Shown here: piece after piece, positions 55,562 to 64,000 of the stretch | How positions within the stretch are numbered: the stretch's first letter is position 1 | Layout: each line of letters begins with the position of its first letter | Assembly (NCBI RefSeq): GCF_947497045.1 | Contig: NZ_CANMEU010000004.1 | Span: forward strand, 248,001-312,000 | Length of the DNA: 64,000 nucleotides | Source: an uncultured Tateyamaria sp. | GTDB lineage: Bacteria > Pseudomonadota > Alphaproteobacteria > Rhodobacterales > Rhodobacteraceae | Direction: 5' to 3' | The notes under the pieces: model-generated | The model's database searches: none | The model's input: only the letters and a program-made list of their open reading frames with translations | Told to the model about the DNA's origin: nothing | Program-made: the position numbers and the translations under genes

Positions 55562-56809
55562 CTATTCGACGTTGCGCCCCTCGGGGCCCGACATGTCAAA
55601 CCCAAGCGCGCGCGCGACGGTAAAGATATCCTTGTCGCCCCGCCCGCACATGTTCATGCAGATGATATGATCGGATGGCAGATCGGGCGCGATCTTCATC
55701 ACGTGGGCCAGCGCGTGCGACGGTTCGAGCGCGGGAATGATCCCCTCAAGCGTGCAACACAGTTGGAACGCCCCAAGCGCCTCCTTGTCGGTGATCGACA
55801 CATATTGCGCGCGCCCGATATCGTGCAGCCACGCGTGTTCAGGGCCGATGCCCGGATAGTCCAAACCGGCGGAAATCGAGAACCCTTCGAGGATCTGCCC
55901 ATCCTCATCCTGCAACAGATAGGTGCGATTACCGTGCAGCACGCCGGGGCGCCCCCCGGTCAGCGAGGCGCAGTGCTCCATCTTGGCGTTGACGCCCTTG
56001 CCGCCTGCCTCGACCCCGATGATCCCCACGTCCTTGTCGTCAAGGAACGGATAGAAAAGCCCCATTGCATTCGACCCACCACCGATGGCAGCGATCAGCG
56101 TGTCGGGCAGCCGCCCTTCGGCCTCTTCCATCTGGTCGCGGACTTCCTTGCCGATGATACTCTGGAAATCGCGCACCATGGCCGGATAGGGGTGCGGCCC
56201 TGCGACCGTGCCGATGCAGTAGAACGTATCACGCACATTGGTGACCCAGTCGCGCAACGCATCGTTCATCGCGTCCTTGAGCGTGCCGCGCCCGGAGGTG
56301 ACAGGCACAACCTCCGCCCCCAGAAGGCGCATGCGAAACACATTGGGGGCCTGGCGTTCGACATCATGCGCGCCCATGTAGACGACGCATTTCAGTCCGA
56401 ACTTGGCACAGACCGTGGCCGTCGCGACCCCGTGCTGGCCCGCGCCCGTCTCGGCGATGATGCGGCTTTTGCCCATGCGGCGCGCCAGAATGATCTGACC
56501 GAGTACGTTGTTGATCTTGTGCGCGCCAGTGTGGTTCAACTCGTCCCGCTTCATGTAAATCTTGGCACCGCCCAGATGTTCGGTCAGCCGCTCGGCATGA
56601 TAGAGGGGGCTGGGGCGACCGACATAGTGCTTCCACAGAAAGTCCATCTCGGCCCAGAAGGACTCGTCGGTCTTCGCCTTTTCATACTCTTCCTCAAGCG
56701 ACAGGATCAACGGCATCAGCGTCTCGGACACGAACCGCCCGCCAAAGTCGCCAAAGCGCCCGTTTTCGTCAGGGCCGGTCATAAATGAGTTGAAAAGGTC
56801 GTTTGCCAT
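55562..56809 (-). CDS. trpB: Tryptophan synthase beta chain
   Basis: A 415-residue PLP enzyme joining indole and serine. The PLP Lys is in [19 protein letters not shown], the phosphate loop in [16 protein letters not shown], and [20 protein letters not shown] contains the catalytic Glu region. [20 protein letters not shown] marks the N-terminal part. The start at 56809 was chosen over an upstream extension that reaches into the intergenic region. It follows trpF by 73 bases. Confidence 0.97.
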   Translation of the reverse strand: MANDLFNSFMTGPDENGRFGDFGGRFVSETLMPLILSLEEEYEKAKTDESFWAEMDFLWKHYVGRPSPLYHAERLTEHLGGAKIYMKRDELNHTGAHKINNVLGQIILARRMGKSRIIAETGAGQHGVATATVCAKFGLKCVVYMGAHDVERQAPNVFRMRLLGAEVVPVTSGRGTLKDAMNDALRDWVTNVRDTFYCIGTVAGPHPYPAMVRDFQSIIGKEVRDQMEEAEGRLPDTLIAAIGGGSNAMGLFYPFLDDKDVGIIGVEAGGKGVNAKMEHCASLTGGRPGVLHGNRTYLLQDEDGQILEGFSISAGLDYPGIGPEHAWLHDIGRAQYVSITDKEALGAFQLCCTLEGIIPALEPSHALAHVMKIAPDLPSDHIICMNMCGRGDKDIFTVARALGFDMSGPEGRNVE

Positions 56810-56882
56810 CTTGGGCCTCCCCGGTGTCGGTGCGTTTGCGTCTATACCCCACTGGTCAGCGGGTAAAGACGGCGCACGTGCA

Positions 56883-57527
56883 TCAAAGCGTGTTTGCGAC
56901 CCCGACAAAGGCGCGGATCATGTCGGTGTCCTTGACGCCCGGCGCGGTTTCGACACCGGATGAAACATCGAGCTGATTGGCCCCTGTCAGGCGCACCGCC
57001 TCGGCGGCGTTTTCCGCCCGAAGACCTCCGGCCAGCATCCAGGGCACAGGCCAGCGGCGACCCGCAATCAGGGTCCAGTCAAAGGCCAACCCATTACCAC
57101 CAGGCAAATCCGCACCCTTGGGCGGTTTGGCATCCACAAGGATTTGATCCGCAACACGGGCATAGGCGTCCAGCCTGGGCAAGTCCGAGGCATCGGCCAC
57201 CCCCACTGCCTTCATCACCGGCAAGCCATAGCGGACCTTGATCTCGGTCACGCGCTCGGGGGTTTCGGACCCATGGAGTTGCAGCATGTCGAGCGGGACG
57301 GTCCCGGTCAGCTGATCCAGAAACGCATCATCGGCATTAACGACAAGCGCGACCTTCGCGACGCCCACAGGAACATCAAGGGCAAGGGCGCGGGCATCCT
57401 CAAGGGACACATTGCGCGGCGATTTTTCAAAGAACACAAAGCCCACATATTTCGCACCGGCATCCGCAGCCGCAGCTACGTGCTCAGGACGGCTGAGGCC
57501 GCAAATCTTGACCGAAACGGGGGGCAT
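56883..57527 (-). CDS. trpF: Phosphoribosylanthranilate isomerase
   Basis: A 214-residue TIM barrel that rearranges phosphoribosylanthranilate. [20 protein letters not shown] contains the catalytic Cys, [17 protein letters not shown] the phosphate-binding end, and [20 protein letters not shown] the catalytic Asp. It starts five bases behind the lapA stop and belongs to the ihfB-lapA-trpF-trpB operon, a conserved order in alphaproteobacteria. Confidence 0.95.
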   Translation of the reverse strand: MPPVSVKICGLSRPEHVAAAADAGAKYVGFVFFEKSPRNVSLEDARALALDVPVGVAKVALVVNADDAFLDQLTGTVPLDMLQLHGSETPERVTEIKVRYGLPVMKAVGVADASDLPRLDAYARVADQILVDAKPPKGADLPGGNGLAFDWTLIAGRRWPVPWMLAGGLRAENAAEAVRLTGANQLDVSSGVETAPGVKDTDMIRAFVGVANTL

Positions 57528-57532
57528 TTGGA

Positions 57533-57883
57533 TCAGCTTGCTTCGTCAAGCAGGGCCAGAACATCGTCCTGCCCTTCGTGCTTTTCAGCCTTGAGGCGCT
57601 TGACCTCACGCTCAAGGCGACGCACTTCGCGCGCGTTGCGGGCGTTTTCAGCGCGCACCGCATATTCGCGCATCCATTCCCACACGAATCCAACCAGCAG
57701 GCCAGTGACGATGCCACCAAAGATCACCACAAACAGCGGCAGTTCCATGGTCGGGGTGACTGCAAAGAGGCCAGCGATTTCATCGGGCAACAGCTTGAGC
57801 GCCACCGGGCCGCGATTGGCCAGAGCAACAGCAATAAGGGCCACCGCAAATACAGCGATGCAGGCGTAACGAATGTAGCGCAT
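57533..57883 (-). CDS. lapA: LapA domain membrane protein
   Basis: A 116-residue protein with two membrane segments ([20 protein letters not shown] and [20 protein letters not shown]) and a C-terminal coiled coil ([16 protein letters not shown]). This is the layout of LapA/YciS-type lipopolysaccharide assembly proteins. Its ATG overlaps the ihfB stop as TGATG. The gene is regularly found between ihfB and trpF in this group. Confidence 0.88.
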   Translation of the reverse strand: MRYIRYACIAVFAVALIAVALANRGPVALKLLPDEIAGLFAVTPTMELPLFVVIFGGIVTGLLVGFVWEWMREYAVRAENARNAREVRRLEREVKRLKAEKHEGQDDVLALLDEAS

Positions 57884-58167
57884 CAGGCTTTCCCGTTCAG
57901 ACGATCCCGCAACAGTTTGCCGGTCTTGAAGAACGGCACATGCTTTTCTTCTACGGAAACCGTTTCACCCGTTCTTGGGTTCCGTCCCACCCGCGCATCA
58001 CGCTTCTTCACCGAGAAGGCACCAAAGCCGCGCAGCTCGACACGATCACCGCGCGCCATGGCATCGGTCACTTCATCAAAGATGGTATTCACAATCCGCT
58101 CCACATCCCGTTGATACAAATGTGGATTTTCGTCAGCGATCTTTTGGATCAGCTCGGACCGGATCAT
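57883..58167 (-). CDS. ihfB: Integration host factor subunit beta
   Basis: A 94-residue HU/IHF protein. [20 protein letters not shown] begins the helical dimer core, and [20 protein letters not shown] and [18 protein letters not shown] form the DNA-bending arm with its intercalating Pro. It works as a dimer with IhfA in DNA bending, recombination and promoter control. It heads the operon with lapA, trpF and trpB. Confidence 0.97.
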   Translation of the reverse strand: MIRSELIQKIADENPHLYQRDVERIVNTIFDEVTDAMARGDRVELRGFGAFSVKKRDARVGRNPRTGETVSVEEKHVPFFKTGKLLRDRLNGKA

Positions 58168-58478
58168 GGCAATACCCCCATAGGACGCCCCGCGTGGGCA
58201 GGTCTGAATTCTCGTATCTGTGGAGGGGACTATAGGAAGAATAATGGCCCCCGTGAATAGGAAGCCTTTGGTCTAAGCGGGTTTTTACACCTCCAATGTC
58301 ATGCAGATCGCGATGAAAACCCCCATTTCAGCGTCAGGAGCACGTCAGGCGGCAATGACCAAGACCACGCGAGCCCCCTCACGGTTGCGTGATTCGGGGC
58401 ACTGGACGGGCTGTGCAGAGACGGAAAAAGGGGCCCGCATTGGGCCCCTTTCCTAAATCAGTACGCGGTGCCTGACCC
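58168..58478. other. Intergenic region between ihfB and rpsA
   Basis: Holds the rpsA terminator (58425-58451) and presumably the ihfB promoter. No gene is visible. The stretch around 58250-58420 shows nothing I can assign. Confidence 0.4.
58425..58451 (-). terminator. Rho-independent terminator of rpsA
   Basis: On the minus strand AAAGGGGCCC pairs with GGGCCCCTTT over a five-base loop and is followed by a run of T (five A on the plus strand at 58425-58429). It lies 28 bases after the rpsA stop. Confidence 0.85.
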
Positions 58479-60155
58479 TTAGTCTTCGGTTTTCAGAGCC
58501 GCACCAAGGATATCACCAAGCGATGCACCGGAGTCCGAAGAGCCATACTGCTCGACGGCCTCTTTCTCTTCGGCGATCTCGCGGGCTTTGATCGACACAC
58601 CCAAGCGACGGGTCTTGCCGTCGATATTGGTGATGCGCACGTCAACCTTGTCACCAACCGAGAAACGCTCGGGGCGCTGTTCGGCACGGTCACGGCTGAG
58701 GTCCGAGCGGCGGATGAAGGACTTCATGCCCTCATATTCCACTTCGACCCCACCATCTTCGATGGCCGTCACTTCAACCGTCACGATCGAGCCGCGCTTC
58801 ACGCCGCCCACCGCTTCGGCGAACTTGTCGCCACCGATGGCCTTGATCGAGAGCGAGATGCGCTCTTTCTCGACATCCACTTCGGACACGACCGCCTGCA
58901 CGACGTCGCCCTTGCGGTAGTCCTGGATCGCCTCTTCGCCGCGCTGATCCCAGCTGAGGTCGGAGAGGTGAACCATGCCGTCGATGTCGCCCTCAAGGCC
59001 GACGAACAGACCGAATTCGGTGATGTTCTTGACTTCGCCTTCGACTTCGGTGCCCTCGGGGTGCGTTTCTGCAAACACTTCCCATGGGTTACGCATGGTC
59101 TGTTTCAGGCCCAGAGACACGCGGCGCTTGGCACCGTCGATTTCCAGAACCATGACTTCGACTTCCTGGCTGGTCGATACGATCTTGCCAGGATGCACGT
59201 TCTTCTTGGTCCACGACATTTCGGAGACGTGGACAAGGCCCTCGACACCGGGCTCAAGCTCAACAAAGGCACCATAATCGGTGATGTTGGTCACGCGGCC
59301 TGTGTGGCTGGATTCCAGTGGGTACTTGGCGGCCACCAGATCCCATGGATCTTCCTGCAACTGCTTCATGCCGAGCGAGATGCGGTGCGTCTCTTTGTTG
59401 ATCTTGATGACCTGCACCTTGATCGTCTCGCCAATCGTCAGGATTTCCGACGGGTGGTTCACACGGCGCCATGCCATGTCGGTGACGTGCAACAGCCCGT
59501 CCACACCGCCGAGGTCCACAAAGGCCCCGTATTCGGTGATGTTCTTGACCACGCCGTCAACCGTCTGGCCTTCGGTCAGGTTGCCGATCACTTCGGCGCG
59601 CTGTTCGGCACGGGATTCCTCGAGGATCGCACGACGCGACACCACGATGTTGCCCCGGCGGCGGTCCATCTTGAGGATCTGGAAGGGTTGTTTCAGACCC
59701 ATAAGCGGGCCTGCATCGCGCACGGGGCGCACATCAACCTGAGAGCCGGGCAGGAACGCAACGGCACCGCCCAGATCGACGGTAAAGCCACCCTTGACGC
59801 GGCCAAAGATCGCGCCTTCGACGCGGGCTTCGCCTGCATAGGCGGTTTCGAGGCGATCCCATGCTTCTTCGCGGCGCGCCATCTCGCGCGAGATAACCGC
59901 CTCGCCCTTGGCGTTTTCAGCCGAGCGCAGGAAGACTTCCACTTCGTCGCCAACAGCGATTTCAGGGGCTTCACCGGGGTTTGCGAATTCTTTGAGTTCG
60001 ACACGGCCTTCCATCTTGTAGCCGACGTCGATGATGGCCTGGCCCGCTTCGATTGCGAGCACTTTGCCTTTGACGACAGACCCTTCTTCGGGTGTGTCCA
60101 TTTCGAAGCTTTCTTGCAGGAGGGCTTCGAATTCCTCCATCATTTTATCAGCCAT
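58479..60155 (-). CDS. rpsA: 30S ribosomal protein S1
   Basis: A 558-residue S1 with six S1/OB repeats. The later four are evident from the repeated pattern GxVKNITEYGAFVDLGGVDG, LLHVTDMAW; GRVTNITDYGAFVELEPGVEG, LVHVSEMSW; EGEVKNITEFGLFVGLEGDI, MVHLSDLSW. The N-terminal two bind the ribosome. It helps the ribosome unfold and load mRNA. AGGAAA precedes the ATG. In many relatives cmk lies directly upstream; here the upstream neighbour is an intergenic repeat and an unknown gene. Confidence 0.97.
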   Translation of the reverse strand: MADKMMEEFEALLQESFEMDTPEEGSVVKGKVLAIEAGQAIIDVGYKMEGRVELKEFANPGEAPEIAVGDEVEVFLRSAENAKGEAVISREMARREEAWDRLETAYAGEARVEGAIFGRVKGGFTVDLGGAVAFLPGSQVDVRPVRDAGPLMGLKQPFQILKMDRRRGNIVVSRRAILEESRAEQRAEVIGNLTEGQTVDGVVKNITEYGAFVDLGGVDGLLHVTDMAWRRVNHPSEILTIGETIKVQVIKINKETHRISLGMKQLQEDPWDLVAAKYPLESSHTGRVTNITDYGAFVELEPGVEGLVHVSEMSWTKKNVHPGKIVSTSQEVEVMVLEIDGAKRRVSLGLKQTMRNPWEVFAETHPEGTEVEGEVKNITEFGLFVGLEGDIDGMVHLSDLSWDQRGEEAIQDYRKGDVVQAVVSEVDVEKERISLSIKAIGGDKFAEAVGGVKRGSIVTVEVTAIEDGGVEVEYEGMKSFIRRSDLSRDRAEQRPERFSVGDKVDVRITNIDGKTRRLGVSIKAREIAEEKEAVEQYGSSDSGASLGDILGAALKTED

Positions 60156-60521
60156 GTGGCGTCGTTTTCCTAACTATATCTGTTTTTATCGGGCCGTGCG
60201 GTTGTCTCCGCCGGTCTTAGTTGATGCCCAAGGGGCGAAGGTGTCGGTCGGGCCCAAACAAAACAAAGAGGGCCGGATGAAGTCCGACCCTGCGCGTCTC
60301 AATGTCATTGTTGGTGTTTACACCTTGGCGACGTGCGGGCGTATAGCCGGAGTCGCGTGGCAGGGCAAGGGTCAGAGTGCCTGTGCCCATCGTTCGGCGG
60401 AATTGGGGGCGTTGCCCCCGGTTTTCAGCCTTCGGCCGGATTTATTGTTTAGGGGGCTCCGCCCCCGGCCTTGCGGCCTCCCCCGGAGTTTACCCGGCAA
60501 GATGAAGGGATCAGTATTGGC
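60156..60521. other. Intergenic region upstream of rpsA
   Basis: It contains several GC-rich inverted repeats (for example GGGGGCTCCGCCCCC near 60450) and the intergenic repeat copy B. On the minus strand a TATAGT about 20-25 bases before the rpsA start may be a -10 element, without a convincing -35. No gene is seen. Confidence 0.4.
60475..60512 (+). repeat. GC-rich intergenic repeat, copy B
   Basis: GGCCTCCCCCGGAG followed by the tail TTTACCCGGCAAGATGAAGG. The tail agrees with copy A at 3634-3669 except for the TTT/CCC triplet. A hairpin block with GGGGGC/GCCCCC lies directly upstream, as in copy C. Confidence 0.6.
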
Positions 60522-61097
60522 CTAGATCTCTTCGCCCAGCTCCTGCAATTCCTTCAGCAGCTCTTGATAGATTCCGTTGCTGTCGCCACCCCCGAACACG
60601 GTCGCGCCCCCCGAATAGGTCTGACCGTAAGTGCGTGCCACATTGATCGTCTGGATGAAAGCCGACAGTAGCTGATCCTTTTCCAGCGAGGACAGCGGGT
60701 GGATGAACACGCCCCAGAGCCGGCCTTGCGCCACGGCGTATCGGGCATCGAGCGCACTGTCGAAATTGGCCTGCATCAGCCGCATCAACTCCTCCGCCTT
60801 GAGCCCCTCGGCCGAGCGGATCGGCACCATGGCCCGCATCCGGTTCGCGCGCGGGTCAGCGATCACGATGACCGGAATGTCGTCGAGTGTGAACTGGATC
60901 GCATTGCCCGCCGCGGCAACCTCTGGGTCTATGGCCTGGATGATCTCGGCCATGCGCGCCATGGTCATGGGCGGTTCCAGCACGACCTCGGGTTCGGGGG
61001 TCGGCGCATCAGGTGTTGCGGTTTGGGACAGACCATACGTGCCTGCCCCTATCAACGCGGCAATCAGCAGGGCACGGACAGAAAAGAGGCGGGGCAT
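60522..61097 (-). CDS. Hypothetical envelope protein
   Basis: A 191-residue protein that I cannot place in a family with confidence. The N terminus (RLFSVRALLIAALIGAGTYG) is a signal or membrane anchor, followed by a Pro/Glu linker. The domain begins MTMARMAEIIQAIDPE and runs to FGGGDSNGIYQELLKELQEL, an alpha/beta pattern resembling the YbjN/type III chaperone-like fold. I chose the start at 61097 because AAAGG precedes it at good spacing. It lies downstream of metK by 113 bases on the same strand. Confidence 0.6.
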   Translation of the reverse strand: MPRLFSVRALLIAALIGAGTYGLSQTATPDAPTPEPEVVLEPPMTMARMAEIIQAIDPEVAAAGNAIQFTLDDIPVIVIADPRANRMRAMVPIRSAEGLKAEELMRLMQANFDSALDARYAVAQGRLWGVFIHPLSSLEKDQLLSAFIQTINVARTYGQTYSGGATVFGGGDSNGIYQELLKELQELGEEI

Positions 61098-61210
61098 GGC
61101 GGGACCTTTCATCAATATGATGAAAAGCTATGCCAGCCCCACCTCAATTTCCAAGCACCCTTTGGTGATCGGATGCAATACGTAAGGCGCAGGTGTCCTG
61201 CGCCCGTGGC

Positions 61211-62392
61211 TCAGAGGCCTTCTTTCAAGACTTCGCCCAAGTCGGTACGTTCCCAGCTGAACCCCCCATCCGCATCGGGTGCGCGTCCGAAATGCCCATA
61301 GGCCGCCGTACGTTCATAAACCGGCTTGTTCAGCGACAGATGTTCGCGAATGCCGCGTGGTGTGAGATCCATCGCCTTTGCCACAGCCTTTTCGATGGCA
61401 TCGTCAGGGGCCTGGCCTGTGCCAAATGTATCGCAGTAAATAGACAACGGCTTGGACACCCCGATCGCATAGGACAGCTGGATCGTGCATTTTTCAGCCA
61501 GCCCTGCGGCGACCACATTTTTCGCCAGATAGCGTGCGGCATAGGCGGCGGAACGGTCCACTTTGGTCGGGTCCTTGCCAGAGAACGCGCCGCCGCCGTG
61601 CGGAGCCGCCCCGCCATATGTGTCCACGATGATCTTGCGCCCGGTCAGGCCCGCATCCCCGTCAGGGCCGCCGATCACGAACTTGCCCGTGGGGTTCACG
61701 TGCCATTCCGTTGCATCCGTTAGCCAACCGTCAGGCAGCACTTGCGTGATGTAGGGTTCGACAATGGCGCGGATATCGGCGCTGGTCAGGGCCTCATCCA
61801 GGTGCTGCGTTGACAGCACGAGCGAGCTGACACCGACCGGCTTGCCATCTTCATAGCGCACTGAAAGCTGGGATTTCGCATCCGGACCCAGAGCAGGCTC
61901 GGTCCCGTCCTTGCGCACTTCGGCCAGACGGCGCAGCATGGCGTGGGCATAGTGGATCGGCGCGGGCATCAACTCGGGCGTTTCATTGGTGGCGTAGCCA
62001 AACATGATGCCCTGATCGCCGGCCCCCTCTTCCTTGTCTGCGCGCGCATCCACGCCTTGGGCGATATGGGCGGATTGTTCGTGCAACAGGTTTGTGACTT
62101 CGCAGGTGTTCCAGTGGAACTTGTCCTGTTCGTACCCGATATCCTTGATACAGGCGCGCGCGATCTCGTCGATCTTGCCCATATAGGTGTGCAGCTTGTC
62201 CTGATCGCTCAGGCCAACCTCGCCCCCGATCACGACACGGTTGGTGGTGGCGAAGGTTTCACAAGCGACCCTCGCTTCGGGTTCTTGCGACAGAAATGCG
62301 TCGAGAACGGCATCCGAAATCCGGTCACAGACCTTGTCCGGGTGACCTTCGGAAACGGATTCCGAGGTGAAAGTATAGTTTTGGCGGGACAT
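61211..62392 (-). CDS. metK: S-adenosylmethionine synthetase
   Basis: A 393-residue enzyme making SAM from ATP and methionine. [20 protein letters not shown] is the N-terminal signature, [20 protein letters not shown] the ATP/methionine loop, and [20 protein letters not shown] the phosphate loop. The start at 62392 has GGAG seven bases upstream; that GGAG is part of the riboswitch pseudoknot described separately, so product SAM should block its own translation. It lies downstream of lnt. Confidence 0.97.
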   Translation of the reverse strand: MSRQNYTFTSESVSEGHPDKVCDRISDAVLDAFLSQEPEARVACETFATTNRVVIGGEVGLSDQDKLHTYMGKIDEIARACIKDIGYEQDKFHWNTCEVTNLLHEQSAHIAQGVDARADKEEGAGDQGIMFGYATNETPELMPAPIHYAHAMLRRLAEVRKDGTEPALGPDAKSQLSVRYEDGKPVGVSSLVLSTQHLDEALTSADIRAIVEPYITQVLPDGWLTDATEWHVNPTGKFVIGGPDGDAGLTGRKIIVDTYGGAAPHGGGAFSGKDPTKVDRSAAYAARYLAKNVVAAGLAEKCTIQLSYAIGVSKPLSIYCDTFGTGQAPDDAIEKAVAKAMDLTPRGIREHLSLNKPVYERTAAYGHFGRAPDADGGFSWERTDLGEVLKEGL

Positions 62393-62394
62393 AT

Positions 62395-62443
62395 ATGCTC
62401 CATTCAATGTGACCCCGTCGCGTCAGGAAGCCGTTGCGACGGG
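62395..62443 (-). promoter_or_regulatory. SAM/SAH riboswitch controlling metK
   Basis: On the minus strand CCCGTCGC pairs with GCGACGGG as a perfect eight-base stem. It encloses the loop AACGGCTTCCTGAC, whose CGGCTTCCTG core is the conserved part of the SAM/SAH class. Downstream, AATGGAGCA supplies the second half of the pseudoknot (GCTTCC with GGAGC) and contains the metK ribosome site. This class is known to lie before metK in Rhodobacterales. Position, size (about 49 bases) and pairing all agree. Confidence 0.88.
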
Positions 62444-62454
62444 CATGGACCCCG

Positions 62455-63972
62455 TTACGCGGAAGGTGGGGTGCCGTCAATGTGCTGCGTGCGCCGGGTA
62501 CGGGCGCGATGCAACACGGCCACGATCAACCCGGCCAGCACCAGCACCACCCAAGGTAGATCACCCATCCGCGCATAGAGCGTCTGCGCGCCCGGGGCAG
62601 GCAATGGCGCGTCAATATAGCCCGCCGTGTTCAAGGGCAGCGCCTTGGTGATCCGCCCCCGCGTGTCGATCATTGCGGATATCCCGGTATTGGCGGCGCG
62701 CATCATCGGCAGTCCCTGTTCAATGGCGCGCATCCGGGCTTGCGCCAAATGCTGTTGCGGGCCGGATCGCGCCCCAAACCACGCATCATTTGTAAGCTGC
62801 ATCAAAAACGCGGGCCGACTAGGCGTGCCGCCAACATCATGGGCAAAGACCGCCTCGTAGCAGATCAGCGGCAGCCCGGCACCAAGCGGTCCGAAATCCA
62901 GCAGCCGTGGCCCTGGCCCGGCGGCATACCCGGTGTCGGAGCGTTCGGCCAATGCGCGGATGCCCATATTGCGAAACAGCCACTTGAAGGGCATGTACTC
63001 TCCGAACGGCACAAGGTGGTGCTTGTCATAGGTCTGGGCGACCCGCCCCCCCGCACCCAGCACCGCCAGGCTGTTGTAATACGCACCCCGGTCGTCGCGC
63101 CGTTGGATCCCGAGCACCACAGGCGCGCCCCGCGCCGCCTGGGCTGCGGCCTCAAGCACAGGGGTGGCGTTTTCCAAAAGGTAGGGCAGCGCGGTTTCAG
63201 GCCATACCACAAGGTCCGGCGCAGGCCCGGCGGCTGTTGCGTCGATCTGGCGGTCCACAAAGACCGGGATCAGGGCCGGGTCCCACTTTTCAGTTTGGGG
63301 GGCATTGGGTTGGACCAGCCGAACCGTGTGGCCCGTCAGAGTGTCAGGGGGCTGGACCACCGGGATCAGCAACGCAATCGTGGCCACAATGGCCCCTGCC
63401 CCACTCAAAATCAGGCGTTGCGCTGACATGATGAGCCCTGCGACCCCCAAAAGTGCGGCCGTCACCCCGTGCGGTCCGGCCCACGCCAGGGATTGCCCGA
63501 TATGCACATCAATCAGCGTTTGTGGCAGCATGGCCCAGGGAAAGCCCGTGAACAAATAGGCGCGCAGCATCTCGGCCCCCGTCCACGCCAAAACCAACAT
63601 CCACGTGCGCCCCCCCGCCCATTTGGCAAAGGCCAGCGCGAGCGCCCAGAACGCGCCCAGCAACAGTGCAAGCAGCACCAGTGCAAACGGGGCCATCCAG
63701 CCGGTTGTGGCCGCATCGACCTGAAAGGGCTCTGTGATCCAGTTGAGCGTCAGTGCAAAGTACGCCCAGCCCAAGGCCCACCCGAACGTCAGCGCGCGCA
63801 GGGTCGACCGGGCTGCACGCAGCAGCGCAAATCCGGCCAACATGGGCAACAGGATGAACGGTGCCAGATCAAATGGAGCATGGGCCAGCGCCCCCGCCGC
63901 CCCACCGCACAGGGCGAGGCAAAGCTGCACCCACGAGGGCCAAGCCCCAAACCGCGCAACCTGGGGTGTCAC
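62455..63972 (-). CDS. lnt: Apolipoprotein N-acyltransferase
   Basis: A 505-residue inner-membrane enzyme that adds the third acyl chain to lipoproteins. About six hydrophobic segments precede the carbon-nitrogen hydrolase domain, where the Glu-Lys-Cys triad lies in LVVWPETALPYLL, YDKHHLVPFGEYMPF and GLPLICYEAVFAHDV. The start is a GTG at 63972 with CGGAG upstream. It continues to the 3' side as metK after 62 bases. Confidence 0.94.
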   Translation of the reverse strand: MTPQVARFGAWPSWVQLCLALCGGAAGALAHAPFDLAPFILLPMLAGFALLRAARSTLRALTFGWALGWAYFALTLNWITEPFQVDAATTGWMAPFALVLLALLLGAFWALALAFAKWAGGRTWMLVLAWTGAEMLRAYLFTGFPWAMLPQTLIDVHIGQSLAWAGPHGVTAALLGVAGLIMSAQRLILSGAGAIVATIALLIPVVQPPDTLTGHTVRLVQPNAPQTEKWDPALIPVFVDRQIDATAAGPAPDLVVWPETALPYLLENATPVLEAAAQAARGAPVVLGIQRRDDRGAYYNSLAVLGAGGRVAQTYDKHHLVPFGEYMPFKWLFRNMGIRALAERSDTGYAAGPGPRLLDFGPLGAGLPLICYEAVFAHDVGGTPSRPAFLMQLTNDAWFGARSGPQQHLAQARMRAIEQGLPMMRAANTGISAMIDTRGRITKALPLNTAGYIDAPLPAPGAQTLYARMGDLPWVVLVLAGLIVAVLHRARTRRTQHIDGTPPSA

Positions 63973-64000
63973 GCAGCAGGCTCCGACCCGTTAAGACGCA

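Noticed and set aside
1-64000. tRNA or rRNA genes, CRISPR arrays, prophage, integrase or attachment sites
   Set aside because: No cloverleaf-like or rRNA-like stretch, no regularly spaced direct repeats, and no integrase or phage structural genes were noticed on reading both strands.

Overview
The window looks like a chromosomal piece of a marine Rhodobacteraceae (Roseobacter-group) alphaproteobacterium. This rests on gene content and order (ihfB-lapA-trpF-trpB, aroA-cmk, a class II-type EPSP synthase, and a SAM/SAH-type riboswitch in front of metK, a class known mainly from Rhodobacterales) and on the GC-rich coding style. Species cannot be named from the sequence alone. No rRNA, tRNA, insertion sequence, prophage or CRISPR array was seen.

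Left part (1-14.2 kb): a fused dihydroxyacetone-kinase-type gene (cut by the window edge), a LacI regulator, a TIM-barrel isomerase/epimerase and a Gfo/Idh/MocA dehydrogenase form a sugar or polyol catabolic cluster. A YrbL-like kinase-fold gene and an unknown gene follow. Next, on the minus strand, is an importer operon (binding protein, two permeases) that ends in a sulfatase and has no ATPase gene, with a LysR regulator upstream. A small RTX-like calcium-binding protein closes the section.

Decay zone (14.7-27.7 kb): an unusually dense set of broken genes. It holds a carbamate kinase tail, cbpA/dnaJ with a one-base homopolymer frameshift next to an intact cbpM, a universal stress gene with an in-frame TAG, a frameshifted ClbS/DfsB-like gene, a Rieske oxygenase with an in-frame TAA, a nitronate monooxygenase with a TAG and two indels, a shredded LysR gene, a truncated and frameshifted sulfatase, and a CoA-transferase with an in-frame TAG whose 3' end is fused to the sulfatase by a deletion. 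Intact genes in between are a cupin protein, a methyltransferase, an aldehyde dehydrogenase and kynureninase. Two smaller gene tails, of pseudouridine-phosphate glycosidase and of a lipoamide-dehydrogenase-like protein, lie at 31.7 and 40.6 kb.

Amino-acid catabolism (27.7-40.4 kb): a MarR regulator divergent from the homogentisate pathway hmgA-maiA-fahA (tyrosine/phenylalanine), then the histidine utilisation locus hutC-hutF divergent from hutI-hutH-hutG-hutU, with ATGA-type overlaps, followed by an intact Rieske oxygenase that lacks a normal start codon. Both divergent intergenic regions contain good promoter and operator candidates. With kynureninase, this stretch would feed aromatic amino acids and histidine into central metabolism.

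Right part (40.8-64 kb): housekeeping genes. These are ychF, a PagL-like lipid A deacylase, trpA, cmk, aroA, trmB, a MarR-Acg-type flavoprotein pair, lldD, an MFS transporter, rplY, pth, DUF2332, a beta-lactamase-fold hydrolase, DUF2237, trpB, trpF, lapA, ihfB, rpsA, metK behind a SAM/SAH riboswitch, and lnt. A GC-rich intergenic repeat with a conserved tail occurs four times in the window.
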